Assembly (NCBI RefSeq): GCF_002423035.1
Contig: NZ_DIUM01000112.1
Location: 13,354-26,901 of the forward strand
DNA length: 13,548 bases
DNA from: Thiocapsa sp. UBA6158
GTDB lineage: Bacteria; Pseudomonadota; Gammaproteobacteria; Chromatiales; Chromatiaceae
Direction of reading: 5' to 3'
In this document: positions 6,397 to 12,911 of the stretch, in pieces
Layout: each line of letters begins with the position of its first letter
Position numbering within the stretch: position 1 is the stretch's first letter
Position numbers and translations under genes: made by a program
The notes under the pieces: model-generated
Told to the model about the DNA's origin: nothing
Database searches by the model: none
Seen by the model: only the letters and a program-made list of their open reading frames with translations

Positions 6397-6666
6397 ATGA
6401 ATCAAGGCTGGAACGAACGTCAGCGTCCCGTTCGCCTCGAACGGCGTTTGGAGTTTGCCGACTACGAGGCCACCCGCGACTTTTTGGACCGGGCGGCGAG
6501 CCTCTCGGAGCGCCTCGCGATCTATCCGGACATGAGCTTCGGGCGGACCTACGTGAACATCACGTTACATGCCGAGGACGACGCGACCGAGGTAGCAGAG
6601 CCGCTTCGGCAGTTCGCCCGCCAGATCGATGCGCTGCTCGAAACCGAGAAGACCCTCGATGAGTAA
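6397..6666 (+). CDS. acRAF: acRAF, alpha-carboxysome Rubisco assembly factor (pterin dehydratase-like fold)
   Basis: 89-residue protein of the pterin-4a-carbinolamine dehydratase (PCD/DCoH) fold, known in alpha-carboxysome operons as a chaperone for Rubisco large-subunit assembly. The region RRLEFADYEATRDFLDRAA followed by SERLAIYPDMSFGRTYVNIT and a helix with AEPLRQFARQIDALL matches the PCD alpha/beta layout. The catalytic His-His/Asn-Pro motif of true dehydratases is absent; at that position the sequence reads YPDMSFGRT, which favours a chaperone over an enzyme. AAGGGA at 6383-6388, overlapping the upstream stop codon, is the ribosome site. The last 8 bases overlap the next ORF, which suggests translational coupling. 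Confidence 0.88.
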   Translation: MNQGWNERQRPVRLERRLEFADYEATRDFLDRAASLSERLAIYPDMSFGRTYVNITLHAEDDATEVAEPLRQFARQIDALLETEKTLDE

Positions 6667-6928
6667 TCAAGACCCCAAAGAGGCCGTCCCCGGAGCCGTC
6701 AAGGCACCGACCGATCCGTCGGCAACGTCGGCCGCGCCGCGCACGACACCCACCAAGCCGAAAGCGGCGTCTCGGCCCAGCACGCCCGGCTCGACAACAC
6801 CTCCGAAGAGCGCGAAGGCCAAGATCGCGCTCCGTCCCGCGGCGGTCGCGGATAGGCAACGCGCTTCGGTCAAAACCACGGAAACACCAATCGCTTCGCA
6901 ACGGCCCCGGCGTGTTTGGCCGGACTGA
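6659..6928 (+). CDS. Small disordered Pro/Ala/Thr-rich basic protein, McdB-like candidate
   Basis: 89 residues from ATG 6659, which overlaps the acRAF end by 8 bases and follows GAGAAG at 6646-6651; an earlier in-frame start at 6629 lies deeper in acRAF. The sequence is low in complexity: about 15 prolines, many Ala, Thr, Ser and Lys, and no Phe, Tyr or His. The only aromatic residue is Trp87, third from the end (RRVWPD). Alpha-carboxysome McdB proteins are small, disordered and encoded in this part of cso operons, and McdB proteins are reported to carry an invariant Trp near the C-terminus. Position, size, composition and the Trp all fit. Against it, no ParA-type mcdA lies next to it, and I cannot align it to a known McdB. 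It could instead be a lineage-specific linker or a spurious frame. Confidence 0.5.
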   Translation: MSNQDPKEAVPGAVKAPTDPSATSAAPRTTPTKPKAASRPSTPGSTTPPKSAKAKIALRPAAVADRQRASVKTTETPIASQRPRRVWPD

Positions 6929-6967
6929 GCATCCATCGGGCCATCGCGCGTGATCTCAGGCGACCGG

Positions 6968-8017
6968 ATGACCGCGGCGAACCCAACCCAAAAAGCGTCT
7001 GCCCAAAGCGAGGCGACGGGTCGCTTCGTGCGACACGCCACCTTGCGTCAGCTTCAACTCCTCGAGGCCATCGTGCGCCTGGGCAGCTTCACGCGCGCCG
7101 CCGAGGAGATGTTCCTGACCCAGCCGACCGTCTCGATGCAGATCAAAAAGCTGACCGACACGGTCGGCACCCCGCTGTTCCTGCATGTCGGTCGCAACGT
7201 CGAGCCGACCGATGCCGGTCGCGAGGTCTACAGCGCGTGCCGCACCATTCTGAGTACACTCACGGACCTCGAGATCAAGCTCGCCGACCTCAAAGGGCTC
7301 AAAAGCGGGCGCTTTCGTCTCGGTGTCATCACGACAGCGAAATACTTCGCCCCCGAGATCCTCGGCGCCTTCTGCGAGCAATTCCCGGGTATCGACGTCT
7401 CGTTGAAGGTCACCAACCGCACGCGCATCATCGAGCGGATGGATGCGAACGACGACGACCTCTACATTTTCGGTGAGCCCGGCGGCGCGGGTCTTGACGT
7501 CGAGGCCACCTATCTGGCCCCCAACCCCTTGATCGTACTCGCGCGCAACGATCATCCTCTGGCCCGCGAGACCGGCATCACGATGGAGCGGCTGGCCTGG
7601 GAGCGGTTTTTGCTGCGCGAGCCCGGCTCGGGCATCCGCGACTCGGTGGTGCGGCGCTTCGCCGAACGGGGCCTGCGCCCGAACGTGCGCATGGAGCTCG
7701 GCAGCAACGAGGCGATCAAGCACGCCATCATCGCCGGTCTGGGCATCTCCGTACTCTCGCTGCATACCCTCACGCTCGACGGGGGGGCCGGGCGTCTGGT
7801 CATGTTGGACGTCGAGGGCTTCCCGATCGAGCGAACCTGGTATCTGGTCCACCCCAAGGCCCGCGACCTCTCGACCATCGCCAAGGCATTCCTCGCCTTC
7901 TCGGTCGACCGCGAGCCCGAGATCCGCGCATCGCTCGATCGCACCTACAAGATCCTGCGGAACACGCCTGCACCCGAACGGGATAGGGGTCACGCGTCCG
8001 AGCCTTCCGGACGATAA
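6968..8017 (+). CDS. cbbR: CbbR-type LysR transcriptional regulator
   Basis: LysR-family regulator, 349 residues from ATG 6968, which has AGGCG just upstream; a GTG at 6950 would add six residues. The winged helix-turn-helix is at about residues 24-85 (TLRQLQLLEAIVRLGSFTRA, LTQPTVSMQIKKL, GTPLF..GR, TDAG). The effector domain starts near 113 with GRFRLGVITTAKYFAPEILG and FCEQFPGIDVSL, typical of CbbR, the activator of Calvin-cycle and carboxysome operons. The ~20-residue N-terminal extension and a ~30-residue C-terminal tail make it slightly long. It lies 39 bases downstream of the cso cluster on the same strand, not divergent from the Rubisco promoter as is common, and may be cotranscribed with it. 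Its last 28 bases overlap the convergent cbiG. Confidence 0.88.
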   Translation: MTAANPTQKASAQSEATGRFVRHATLRQLQLLEAIVRLGSFTRAAEEMFLTQPTVSMQIKKLTDTVGTPLFLHVGRNVEPTDAGREVYSACRTILSTLTDLEIKLADLKGLKSGRFRLGVITTAKYFAPEILGAFCEQFPGIDVSLKVTNRTRIIERMDANDDDLYIFGEPGGAGLDVEATYLAPNPLIVLARNDHPLARETGITMERLAWERFLLREPGSGIRDSVVRRFAERGLRPNVRMELGSNEAIKHAIIAGLGISVLSLHTLTLDGGAGRLVMLDVEGFPIERTWYLVHPKARDLSTIAKAFLAFSVDREPEIRASLDRTYKILRNTPAPERDRGHASEPSGR

Positions 8018-8745
8018 ACAACCAGACGCGGCCCCAATCGGTCTTTCAGTGCGGGATCGATTGCCTTGCGGGTCACCCAGAGATAGGCGCTCGCCTCGCC
8101 CGCTCGGTCCCAAGAGCCGACCGGGTCTAGATTCTCCGGAAGCGGCCGATCCGACGACCACCACTCGCGCCCGCACGCCTCCTCGATGATGACCACGCGC
8201 TCGCCGTTGACGACGGCCGCCGCGGCATGCAGCAAGGCCTCGCGGTCCGCCTCGACCCGCCAACCCAGCTTACGACCCAGGAGATCGACCGCGATCGTTT
8301 CCTGAACATCGGACGACGTGGTCAGCACGGCTGTCGCCCCGAGCAGACCGGCGATCCGCTGCGCACTCGCATTGGCCCCGCCGAGGTGCCCGGACAGGAT
8401 AGGGATCACGAAGCGCCCGGCCTCGTCGATCACCAGGACGGCGGGATCGCGCGTCTTATCCACGAGCAGCGGCGCGATGAGACGCACCACGACACCGGCC
8501 GAGGCGATGAACACGAGTTCGGCGCGGTCGACGAAGAGCCGAGTCACGAGCCTGGAAACCGGTTCGTCGATCGATGCGACGCATACGACATCGTTCGGCT
8601 CGAGCGCCTCGCGGAACCTCTCCGGAACATGTACCTCGACCGCCCGGGAAACGACCCCGGACACCGCCATTCGAGACGCAAGAAGCCCCGCCAGCACAGT
8701 GCCGCCCCGGGTCAAGGCGAGAATCGCCGTACCGCTCCGATGCAA
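7990..8745 (-). CDS. cbiG: CbiG, cobalt-precorrin-5A hydrolase, without the usual C-terminal domain
   Basis: Opens the delta-lactone ring of cobalt-precorrin-5A, releasing acetaldehyde, in the anaerobic (early cobalt) cobalamin pathway. The N-terminal domain is clear: AILALTRGG at 8-15, a GVVVRLIAPLL segment near 84, and SGHLGGANASAQRIA at 118-132 followed by LLGATAVLTTSSD. The middle domain has NGERVVIIEE. With 251 residues it ends before the CbiG_C domain (about 120 residues) found in full-length proteins; that domain is a separate protein or absent in some lineages. I chose TTG 8745 because TCTCCTC at 8752-8758 reads GAGGAGA on this strand with good spacing; TTG 8766 would place that site inside the gene. 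It is the last gene of the minus-strand group and overlaps cbbR tail to tail. Confidence 0.87.
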   Translation of the reverse strand: MHRSGTAILALTRGGTVLAGLLASRMAVSGVVSRAVEVHVPERFREALEPNDVVCVASIDEPVSRLVTRLFVDRAELVFIASAGVVVRLIAPLLVDKTRDPAVLVIDEAGRFVIPILSGHLGGANASAQRIAGLLGATAVLTTSSDVQETIAVDLLGRKLGWRVEADREALLHAAAAVVNGERVVIIEEACGREWWSSDRPLPENLDPVGSWDRAGEASAYLWVTRKAIDPALKDRLGPRLVVYRPEGSDA

Positions 8746-8787
8746 CGCCGGTCTCCTCGTGGGCAAGAGCGCCTCACGAAAAAAGCA

Positions 8788-8815
8788 CTTATAAAAACAA
8801 GGCGATAACCTCCAA
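8788..8815 (-). promoter_or_regulatory. Possible sigma-70 promoter for cbiG
   Basis: Read on the minus strand, TTGGAG (8815-8810) and TATAAG (8793-8788) are separated by 16 bases, in the AT-richest stretch of this region. The -10 box matches consensus at five of six positions; the -35 keeps only the TTG. It would start a transcript near 8781, giving a leader of roughly 36 bases to the TTG start. cbiG might therefore be expressed apart from cobJ. This was judged by eye. Confidence 0.3.
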
Positions 8816-8845
8816 GTAGCGATTCAACAACCACCGAAACGCACC

Positions 8846-8874
8846 GGATGGGTAGAGCGCAGCGAAACCCATCC
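8846..8874. repeat. Dispersed palindromic repeat between cobJ and cbiG
   Basis: GGATGGGT (8846-8853) and ACCCATCC (8867-8874) form a perfect 8-bp stem around AGAGCGCAGCGAA. A sequence of this type (GGATGGGT..GCGCAGCGAAACCCATCC) is familiar as a scattered intergenic repeat in Chromatiales and related proteobacteria, so I read it as one copy of a REP-like family, not a gene-specific regulator. It sits in the 194-base gap after cobJ and could end or process the transcript from either side. Confidence 0.5.
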
Positions 8875-8886
8875 TCACAGCGCAAA

Positions 8887-8901
8887 CGCCCAATTCGGGC
8901 G
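8887..8901 (-). terminator. Weak terminator-like hairpin after cobJ
   Basis: On the minus strand CGCCC (8901-8897), GAATT, GGGCG (8891-8887) forms a perfect 5-bp GC stem followed by only three T residues. It lies about 40 bases after the cobJ stop codon. The short U-run makes it a weak intrinsic terminator at best. Confidence 0.25.
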
Positions 8902-8939
8902 GCGCCACCACCCGTGAACCATTCCGCGCCGGACGGGGT

Positions 8940-10169
8940 TTAACCGGACCCGACCCGACAGAGCGTTTCGCCCCGGGCATCCTGAAACCATACCCCCTCC
9001 CCGCTCGGCAGGCCGACACGGTAGGCTAACGCAAGCGCTGCGCGAGTCAGCGCGACACGCCAGCCCGAGCCGTCTATCACAATGCTGTCCCCATCGGCCT
9101 GCAGCCGAGCATCCGCAAGACGCAGGTCGACCAGCCCGCCACCCGGCGAGGACATCCTCAACCGTGCATCGGTCCAGCCGAGCGCCTCCTCCAGCAAGGC
9201 GTGGGGCGCCGGATCACGAACGACACGCCAAGGTGCGATCTGCGCCTCGGACAAGGCATCCAGGACCTGACTCGAGTTCGCATCCAGCGCCCGAGCGGCG
9301 GCCTCGACCCCCTCATTCAGCGCGGTCTCGACCAGGGCGCGGCGCCAACCCTCGAGCCCGCTCGACAAGGAGACCCGCGCCGTCTCGCCGGGACGCGCCG
9401 CCCCGTCGGCCAACCGATACTTGAGCCCGTAGCCCCGCGGCGTGACCATGAGCCCCGCACGCACGAAGGTGCTCGAGTTGCCGATGATGAGGTTGGTCAA
9501 CATGCCGACCTCGCCGTCGGCGATCTCGGCCAAGGTGGTCAGGCGCACGTCCTGGCGTTGGCGATAAGCGGCCCGCACCACGGCGACCGGCGTCTGCGGA
9601 TCACGATGGCGCAGAAACAGATCACGCGCCTCTCGGAGCTGGTCCGGTCGGCGACTGCTCTTGGGGTTATAGAGCGCCGTGACGAAATCAGCGCGCGCCG
9701 CGGCCTCCAAACGCCGGGCGATGACCGGCCAAGGGGTCAGCATGTCCGAGAGCGAGATGGCACAGAAGTCATGCGTCAAGGGCGCACCGACCAGGGAGGC
9801 GCACGAGGACGCCGCCGTCACACCCGGCACCACCTCGACCGCGATCCCGTTATCCGGCGTCCACCCCTGCTCGAACAACAGCTCGAACAGCGGACCGGCC
9901 ATCCCGAACACGCCCACGTCTCCGGAGGACACCAGCGCGACGGTCTGTCCCGCCTGCGCCAGCGCCACGGCCTCGCCGCAGCGGTCCAGCTCCTCGGCCA
10001 TCTCGCGGGCGATGACCTGCTTGTCCTTCACCAAGTCGGCGATGAGCCGGACATAGGTCCGATAGCCGACGACCACGTCGGATGCCGCGATGGCCACGCG
10101 CGCGCGGCCCGTCATCTCGGCGGTGTCGCCGGGACCCAAGCCTACCAGGTAGATTTTCCCGTTGCTCAT
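8940..10169 (-). CDS. cobJ: Precorrin-3B/cobalt-precorrin-3 C17-methyltransferase (CobJ/CbiH) with an extra C-terminal region
   Basis: SAM-dependent methyltransferase that contracts the corrin ring by methylating C-17. Of 409 residues, about 1-255 form the standard domain: IYLVGLGPGD (6-15), VVVGYRTYV, SSGDVGVFGMAG (81-92), VEVVPGVTAASSCASLVGAPL (111-131, Pro-Gly SAM loop), ALYNPKS and NLIIGNSSTF. Residues about 260-409 are an added segment with no motif I recognise; it lacks the Cys cluster of iron-sulfur variants and does not look like CbiG_C. ATG 10169 is chosen because ACCTCCT at 10174-10180 reads AGGAGGT on this strand, an ideal site. The same frame stays open upstream to 10373 (see next entry). 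Neighbouring cbiG points to the anaerobic route, where the name would be cbiH. Confidence 0.9.
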   Translation of the reverse strand: MSNGKIYLVGLGPGDTAEMTGRARVAIAASDVVVGYRTYVRLIADLVKDKQVIAREMAEELDRCGEAVALAQAGQTVALVSSGDVGVFGMAGPLFELLFEQGWTPDNGIAVEVVPGVTAASSCASLVGAPLTHDFCAISLSDMLTPWPVIARRLEAAARADFVTALYNPKSSRRPDQLREARDLFLRHRDPQTPVAVVRAAYRQRQDVRLTTLAEIADGEVGMLTNLIIGNSSTFVRAGLMVTPRGYGLKYRLADGAARPGETARVSLSSGLEGWRRALVETALNEGVEAAARALDANSSQVLDALSEAQIAPWRVVRDPAPHALLEEALGWTDARLRMSSPGGGLVDLRLADARLQADGDSIVIDGSGWRVALTRAALALAYRVGLPSGEGVWFQDARGETLCRVGSG

Positions 10170-10295
10170 CGGGACCTCCTCGGGTTCGACGGCGGCGCGG
10201 CGACCCTGCAATGTCGAGACGACCATGGTCTCTTCACGTCGTCGTTTCTTCGCCGCCTTCTCGGCCGGGGTGAGCTTACGCTTTGGTTTAGCCAT
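10170..10295 (-). other. Open, basic leader segment in frame with cobJ
   Basis: Upstream of the well-supported cobJ start the frame remains open and, from an ATG at 10295, encodes 42 residues beginning MAKPKRKLTPAEKAAKKRRR, strongly basic and predicted helical, then ETMVVSTLQGRRAAVEPEEVP. The start resembles small conserved proteins of unknown function (PKRK.TPAEKA..KRRR) that I recall from proteobacteria. No ribosome site precedes 10295. It may be the remnant of such a small gene, or an alternative N-terminus of the methyltransferase. Nothing in the segment identifies a role. Confidence 0.3.
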
Positions 10296-10315
10296 CGGAA
10301 GAGGTGGAATGCGTC

Positions 10316-10379
10316 GACTGAGTCGGGAGATCTTATCCGATTGCCGGAGCGCTGACCTGCCGCAGTGCCCCACTCAGTC
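10316..10379. other. 8-bp inverted repeat in the phnE-cobJ gap
   Basis: GACTGAGT (10316-10323) and ACTCAGTC (10372-10379) are perfect reverse complements separated by 48 bases. The right arm begins 11 bases before the phnE stop codon region. There is no T-tract, and the loop is long for a terminator. It could be the base of a larger structure or a chance match. Confidence 0.25.
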
Positions 10380-10389
10380 CCCATTCAGA

Positions 10390-11205
10390 TCAGGTCAGGG
10401 CCGCTCGCACCCGCGCGGAGACCCACTCGCTGAGGATCACGGTCGCGAGGATGACGATGAAGATGAGGGTCACCTGCGGCCAGGCGAGGCCGTCAACGGA
10501 CGCCTTGAGCTGGAGCCCGATCCCGCCCGCGCCGACTAGACCCAGAACGGTCGACTCACGGATATTGATGTCCCAGCGGAACAGGGTGATGCCGGCAAAG
10601 GCGGGCATGATCTGAGGCACGATGCCGAAGTCCAACACCTGCGCAGGTCCGGCTCCGGTCGCGCGGACCGCCTCGACCTGCCGCGGGTCGATCTCCTCGA
10701 TCGCCTCGTAGAGCAGCTTGCCGATGAACCCGATCGAACGCAGCGCGATCGCAATGATCCCGGCCAGCAAGCCCGGGCCCAGGATCGCCACCAGCAGGAG
10801 CGCCCAGATCAGTGCGTTGACCGAGCGCGAGGCGACGATGATGAAGATGGCGACCGGGCGGACGAACAGGACGCTCGGCGTCGTGTTGCGCGCGGCCATG
10901 AAGGCGACTGGCACGGCCAGGAGGATCGCCATCAGGGTCCCGAGTGTCGCAATGTTGATGGTGTCCCAAAGCGGCGCCCAAAGCTGATCCATATAAGACC
11001 AGCGCGGCGGCACCATCCGGTCGATGAGATCCGCGGCCTGCTCCGGCGCGTCCCACACGAAGGCCCAGATCTGATTGCGGGTCATCGCCTCCCAGGCTAC
11101 GACGAACAGCAACACCAGCGCCAACCACCCACACCAAAGCGCCACCGACGCAAGCCCTGTACGCTTGCGCCAGATCGGGCCTTCGGGGGTCTGCCGGATC
11201 GCCAT
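10390..11205 (-). CDS. phnE: PhnE-type ABC transporter permease (second copy)
   Basis: Inner-membrane permease of a phosphonate/phosphite-family ABC importer; 271 residues. Hydrophobic segments lie near 20-40, 83-105, 112-127, 133-157 and 246-262. The EAA loop that contacts the ATPase is clear at about 166-200, with VEAVRATGAGPAQVLDFGIVPQ. The conserved WDINIRESTVLGLVGAGGIG follows at 211-230, a PhnE hallmark. ATG 11205 overlaps the stop of the upstream permease by one base (TGATG), implying coupled translation; a TTG at 11229 would add eight residues and is less likely. It pairs with the preceding PhnE paralogue, so the channel is probably a heterodimer. This is the last transporter gene; a 220-base gap follows before cobJ. 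Confidence 0.92.
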   Translation of the reverse strand: MAIRQTPEGPIWRKRTGLASVALWCGWLALVLLFVVAWEAMTRNQIWAFVWDAPEQAADLIDRMVPPRWSYMDQLWAPLWDTINIATLGTLMAILLAVPVAFMAARNTTPSVLFVRPVAIFIIVASRSVNALIWALLLVAILGPGLLAGIIAIALRSIGFIGKLLYEAIEEIDPRQVEAVRATGAGPAQVLDFGIVPQIMPAFAGITLFRWDINIRESTVLGLVGAGGIGLQLKASVDGLAWPQVTLIFIVILATVILSEWVSARVRAALT

Positions 11206-12062
11206 CACTGCACCCGAGCGCGCACCCAACCGGAGACATACTCGGTCACTAGCACGATGGCAATGATGAGGATGAGGATGGCTGCGGCCGAGTCGTATTC
11301 ATAACGATCCAGCGCGGTGTTCAGGGTCGCGCCGACGCCGCCGGCGCCGACGATCCCGATCACCGCCGATTCGCGAAAATTGATGTCGAGCCGGTAGAGC
11401 GAGAGCCCGATCAGACGCGGCGTCACCTGCGAGCGGATCCCGTAATCGAGCACCTGCCACCAGCCGGCGCCGGTCGCGCGGATCGCCTCGACCTGGGCCG
11501 CATCGATGTCCTCGATGTCCTCGGCCAAGAGCTTGGCGAGAAAGCCGATGGTGGCGAACGCCAGCGTCAGGAAACCCGCGAGCGGCCCGAATCCGACCAT
11601 CGCGACGAACAGGATGGCGACGATGATCTCCTGGAGCGAGCGCGAGAGCGCGATCAAGGCACGGCAGGCGAGATAGACAGGGGATGTTGCAATGTTGCGG
11701 GCGGCCCCGATGCCGACCGGGATCGAGATCATGACCCCGACGACCGTTGCCGTCAGGGTCATGGTGAGGCTTTCGAGCAAACCCTCGCGGATATCGTCCC
11801 AGCGCGAGACGAAATCCGGTTGAGCAAAGCCGCCGAGAAAGCGCAGTCCCCGCTCCCAGCCTTCGCTCAAGCGCCCCCAATTCACCTCGACGGCACCGAT
11901 GCCGACGACCAGATAGAGCACGACGCCCAGCGAGATGGCCCACCGCAGGCGGACGTCCGCGATCAGCGGCGGACGGCGCCAATGGCTCGGATAGATCACG
12001 GCAGCAAAACGGGAGGCATCCTCGACAATCGAGGGCTCGCCGTTGACGTCCCCAACCCTCAC
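11205..12062 (-). CDS. phnE: PhnE-type ABC transporter permease (first copy)
   Basis: Paralogous permease of 285 residues. A ~40-residue cytoplasmic N-terminus precedes a first hydrophobic segment near 41-58; others lie near 97-120, 128-155, 158-178 and 258-276. The EAA loop (about 178-212) contains VEAIRATGAGWWQVLDYGIR, followed by LYRLDINFRESAVIGIVGAGGVG (222-244), diagnostic of the PhnE family. The GTG start at 12062 overlaps the phnC stop as GTGA, and there is no obvious ribosome site, consistent with translation coupled to phnC. Divergence from the other permease is high outside the EAA and NFRES regions, so the duplication is old. Phosphonate-type systems with two PhnE proteins are common. 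Confidence 0.92.
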   Translation of the reverse strand: MRVGDVNGEPSIVEDASRFAAVIYPSHWRRPPLIADVRLRWAISLGVVLYLVVGIGAVEVNWGRLSEGWERGLRFLGGFAQPDFVSRWDDIREGLLESLTMTLTATVVGVMISIPVGIGAARNIATSPVYLACRALIALSRSLQEIIVAILFVAMVGFGPLAGFLTLAFATIGFLAKLLAEDIEDIDAAQVEAIRATGAGWWQVLDYGIRSQVTPRLIGLSLYRLDINFRESAVIGIVGAGGVGATLNTALDRYEYDSAAAILILIIAIVLVTEYVSGWVRARVQ

Positions 12063-12883
12063 AAGGCGCCGACCAGCTCGTCGGTGTCCGGCAATCCCGG
12101 TGGTGCGGACCGATCGACGTCGGTCTGCTCGCCCGTTCCAGTCCAGTCTTCTTCGCCGTAGATCTCGGTCAGGACCTCCGGCGTCAGCCCGTCCGGAGGC
12201 CCGTCGTAAACGACGACTCCCGCCCGCAACCCGACGATACGGATCATGAACTGCTGGGCCAGGACCACGTCGTGAATGTTCACGATGGCCGCCAGACCCT
12301 GCTCGGCGCAGACCTCGCGCAGCAGGCGCATGATCTGACGCGAGGTCTTGGGATCCAGACTCGCCGTCGGCTCGTCCACCAAGAGGATGTCCGGATCCTG
12401 AGCCAAGGCGCGGGCGATGCCGACCCGCTGACGCTGACCACCCGAGAGTGCATCGGCGCGCTTATCCGCATGCTCCATCAGGCCGACACGATCCAAGAGC
12501 CGAAAGGCGTTGCGAATGTCGTCGGGCGGAAACCGGCGCGCCAGGCTGCGCCAGAACGAGACGTATCCGAGCCGACCGGAGAGCAGGTTCTCCATCACGG
12601 TCAGACGCTCGACCAAGGCATACTCTTGGAAGATCATTCCCATCCGTCGCCGCGCCCGTCTCAGCCCTCCCCGGCCCAGCCGTGTCACCTCCAGGTCACC
12701 CAGCCAGATCCGGCCCGAAGTCGGCTCGACCAAACGATTGACGCAACGGATCAGGGTCGACTTCCCCGCCCCGGACGGCCCGATCAACCCTACGACCTGT
12801 CCCGCCGGGATCTCCAGCGAGACGGCCGACAGGGCAAGATCACCGGTGCGGTAACGCTTGGTCAGGGATTCGAGACGAAGCAT
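12059..12883 (-). CDS. phnC: PhnC-type ABC transporter ATP-binding protein
   Basis: ATPase that powers the importer; 274 residues from ATG 12883. All nucleotide-binding motifs are present: Walker A GPSGAGKST (35-43), Q-loop Gln86 (MIFQEYAL), signature LSGGQRQRVGIARAL (146-160), Walker B ILLVDEP (166-172) with D-loop ASLDP, and the switch His204 in NIHDV. The QEYALVERLTVMENLLSGRLG segment and VNIHDVVLAQQF match the PhnC subfamily. A C-terminal extension after YGEEDW (about 247) is acidic and Gly/Thr/Pro-rich. The frame is open upstream to 13084, but that part overlaps phnD in another frame and lacks conservation. The start lies 28 bases after the phnD stop, without a clear ribosome site. Confidence 0.93.
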   Translation of the reverse strand: MLRLESLTKRYRTGDLALSAVSLEIPAGQVVGLIGPSGAGKSTLIRCVNRLVEPTSGRIWLGDLEVTRLGRGGLRRARRRMGMIFQEYALVERLTVMENLLSGRLGYVSFWRSLARRFPPDDIRNAFRLLDRVGLMEHADKRADALSGGQRQRVGIARALAQDPDILLVDEPTASLDPKTSRQIMRLLREVCAEQGLAAIVNIHDVVLAQQFMIRIVGLRAGVVVYDGPPDGLTPEVLTEIYGEEDWTGTGEQTDVDRSAPPGLPDTDELVGAL

Positions 12884-12911
12884 CCGGGCGTGCAAGCGAA
12901 CTCGCGACGGT

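Noticed and set aside
6956..8263. 435-codon minus-strand frame over cbbR
   Set aside because: Antisense to a clear LysR gene, with no recognisable domain and an Arg/Gly/Glu-rich composition typical of shadow frames.
9201..10355. 384-codon plus-strand frame over cobJ
   Set aside because: Antisense to a well-conserved methyltransferase; composition rich in His, Arg and Gly and no conserved motif.
10170..10389. Cobalamin riboswitch upstream of cobJ
   Set aside because: The gap is too short for a full element and I saw no B12-box-like conserved core; only an 8-bp inverted repeat is present.
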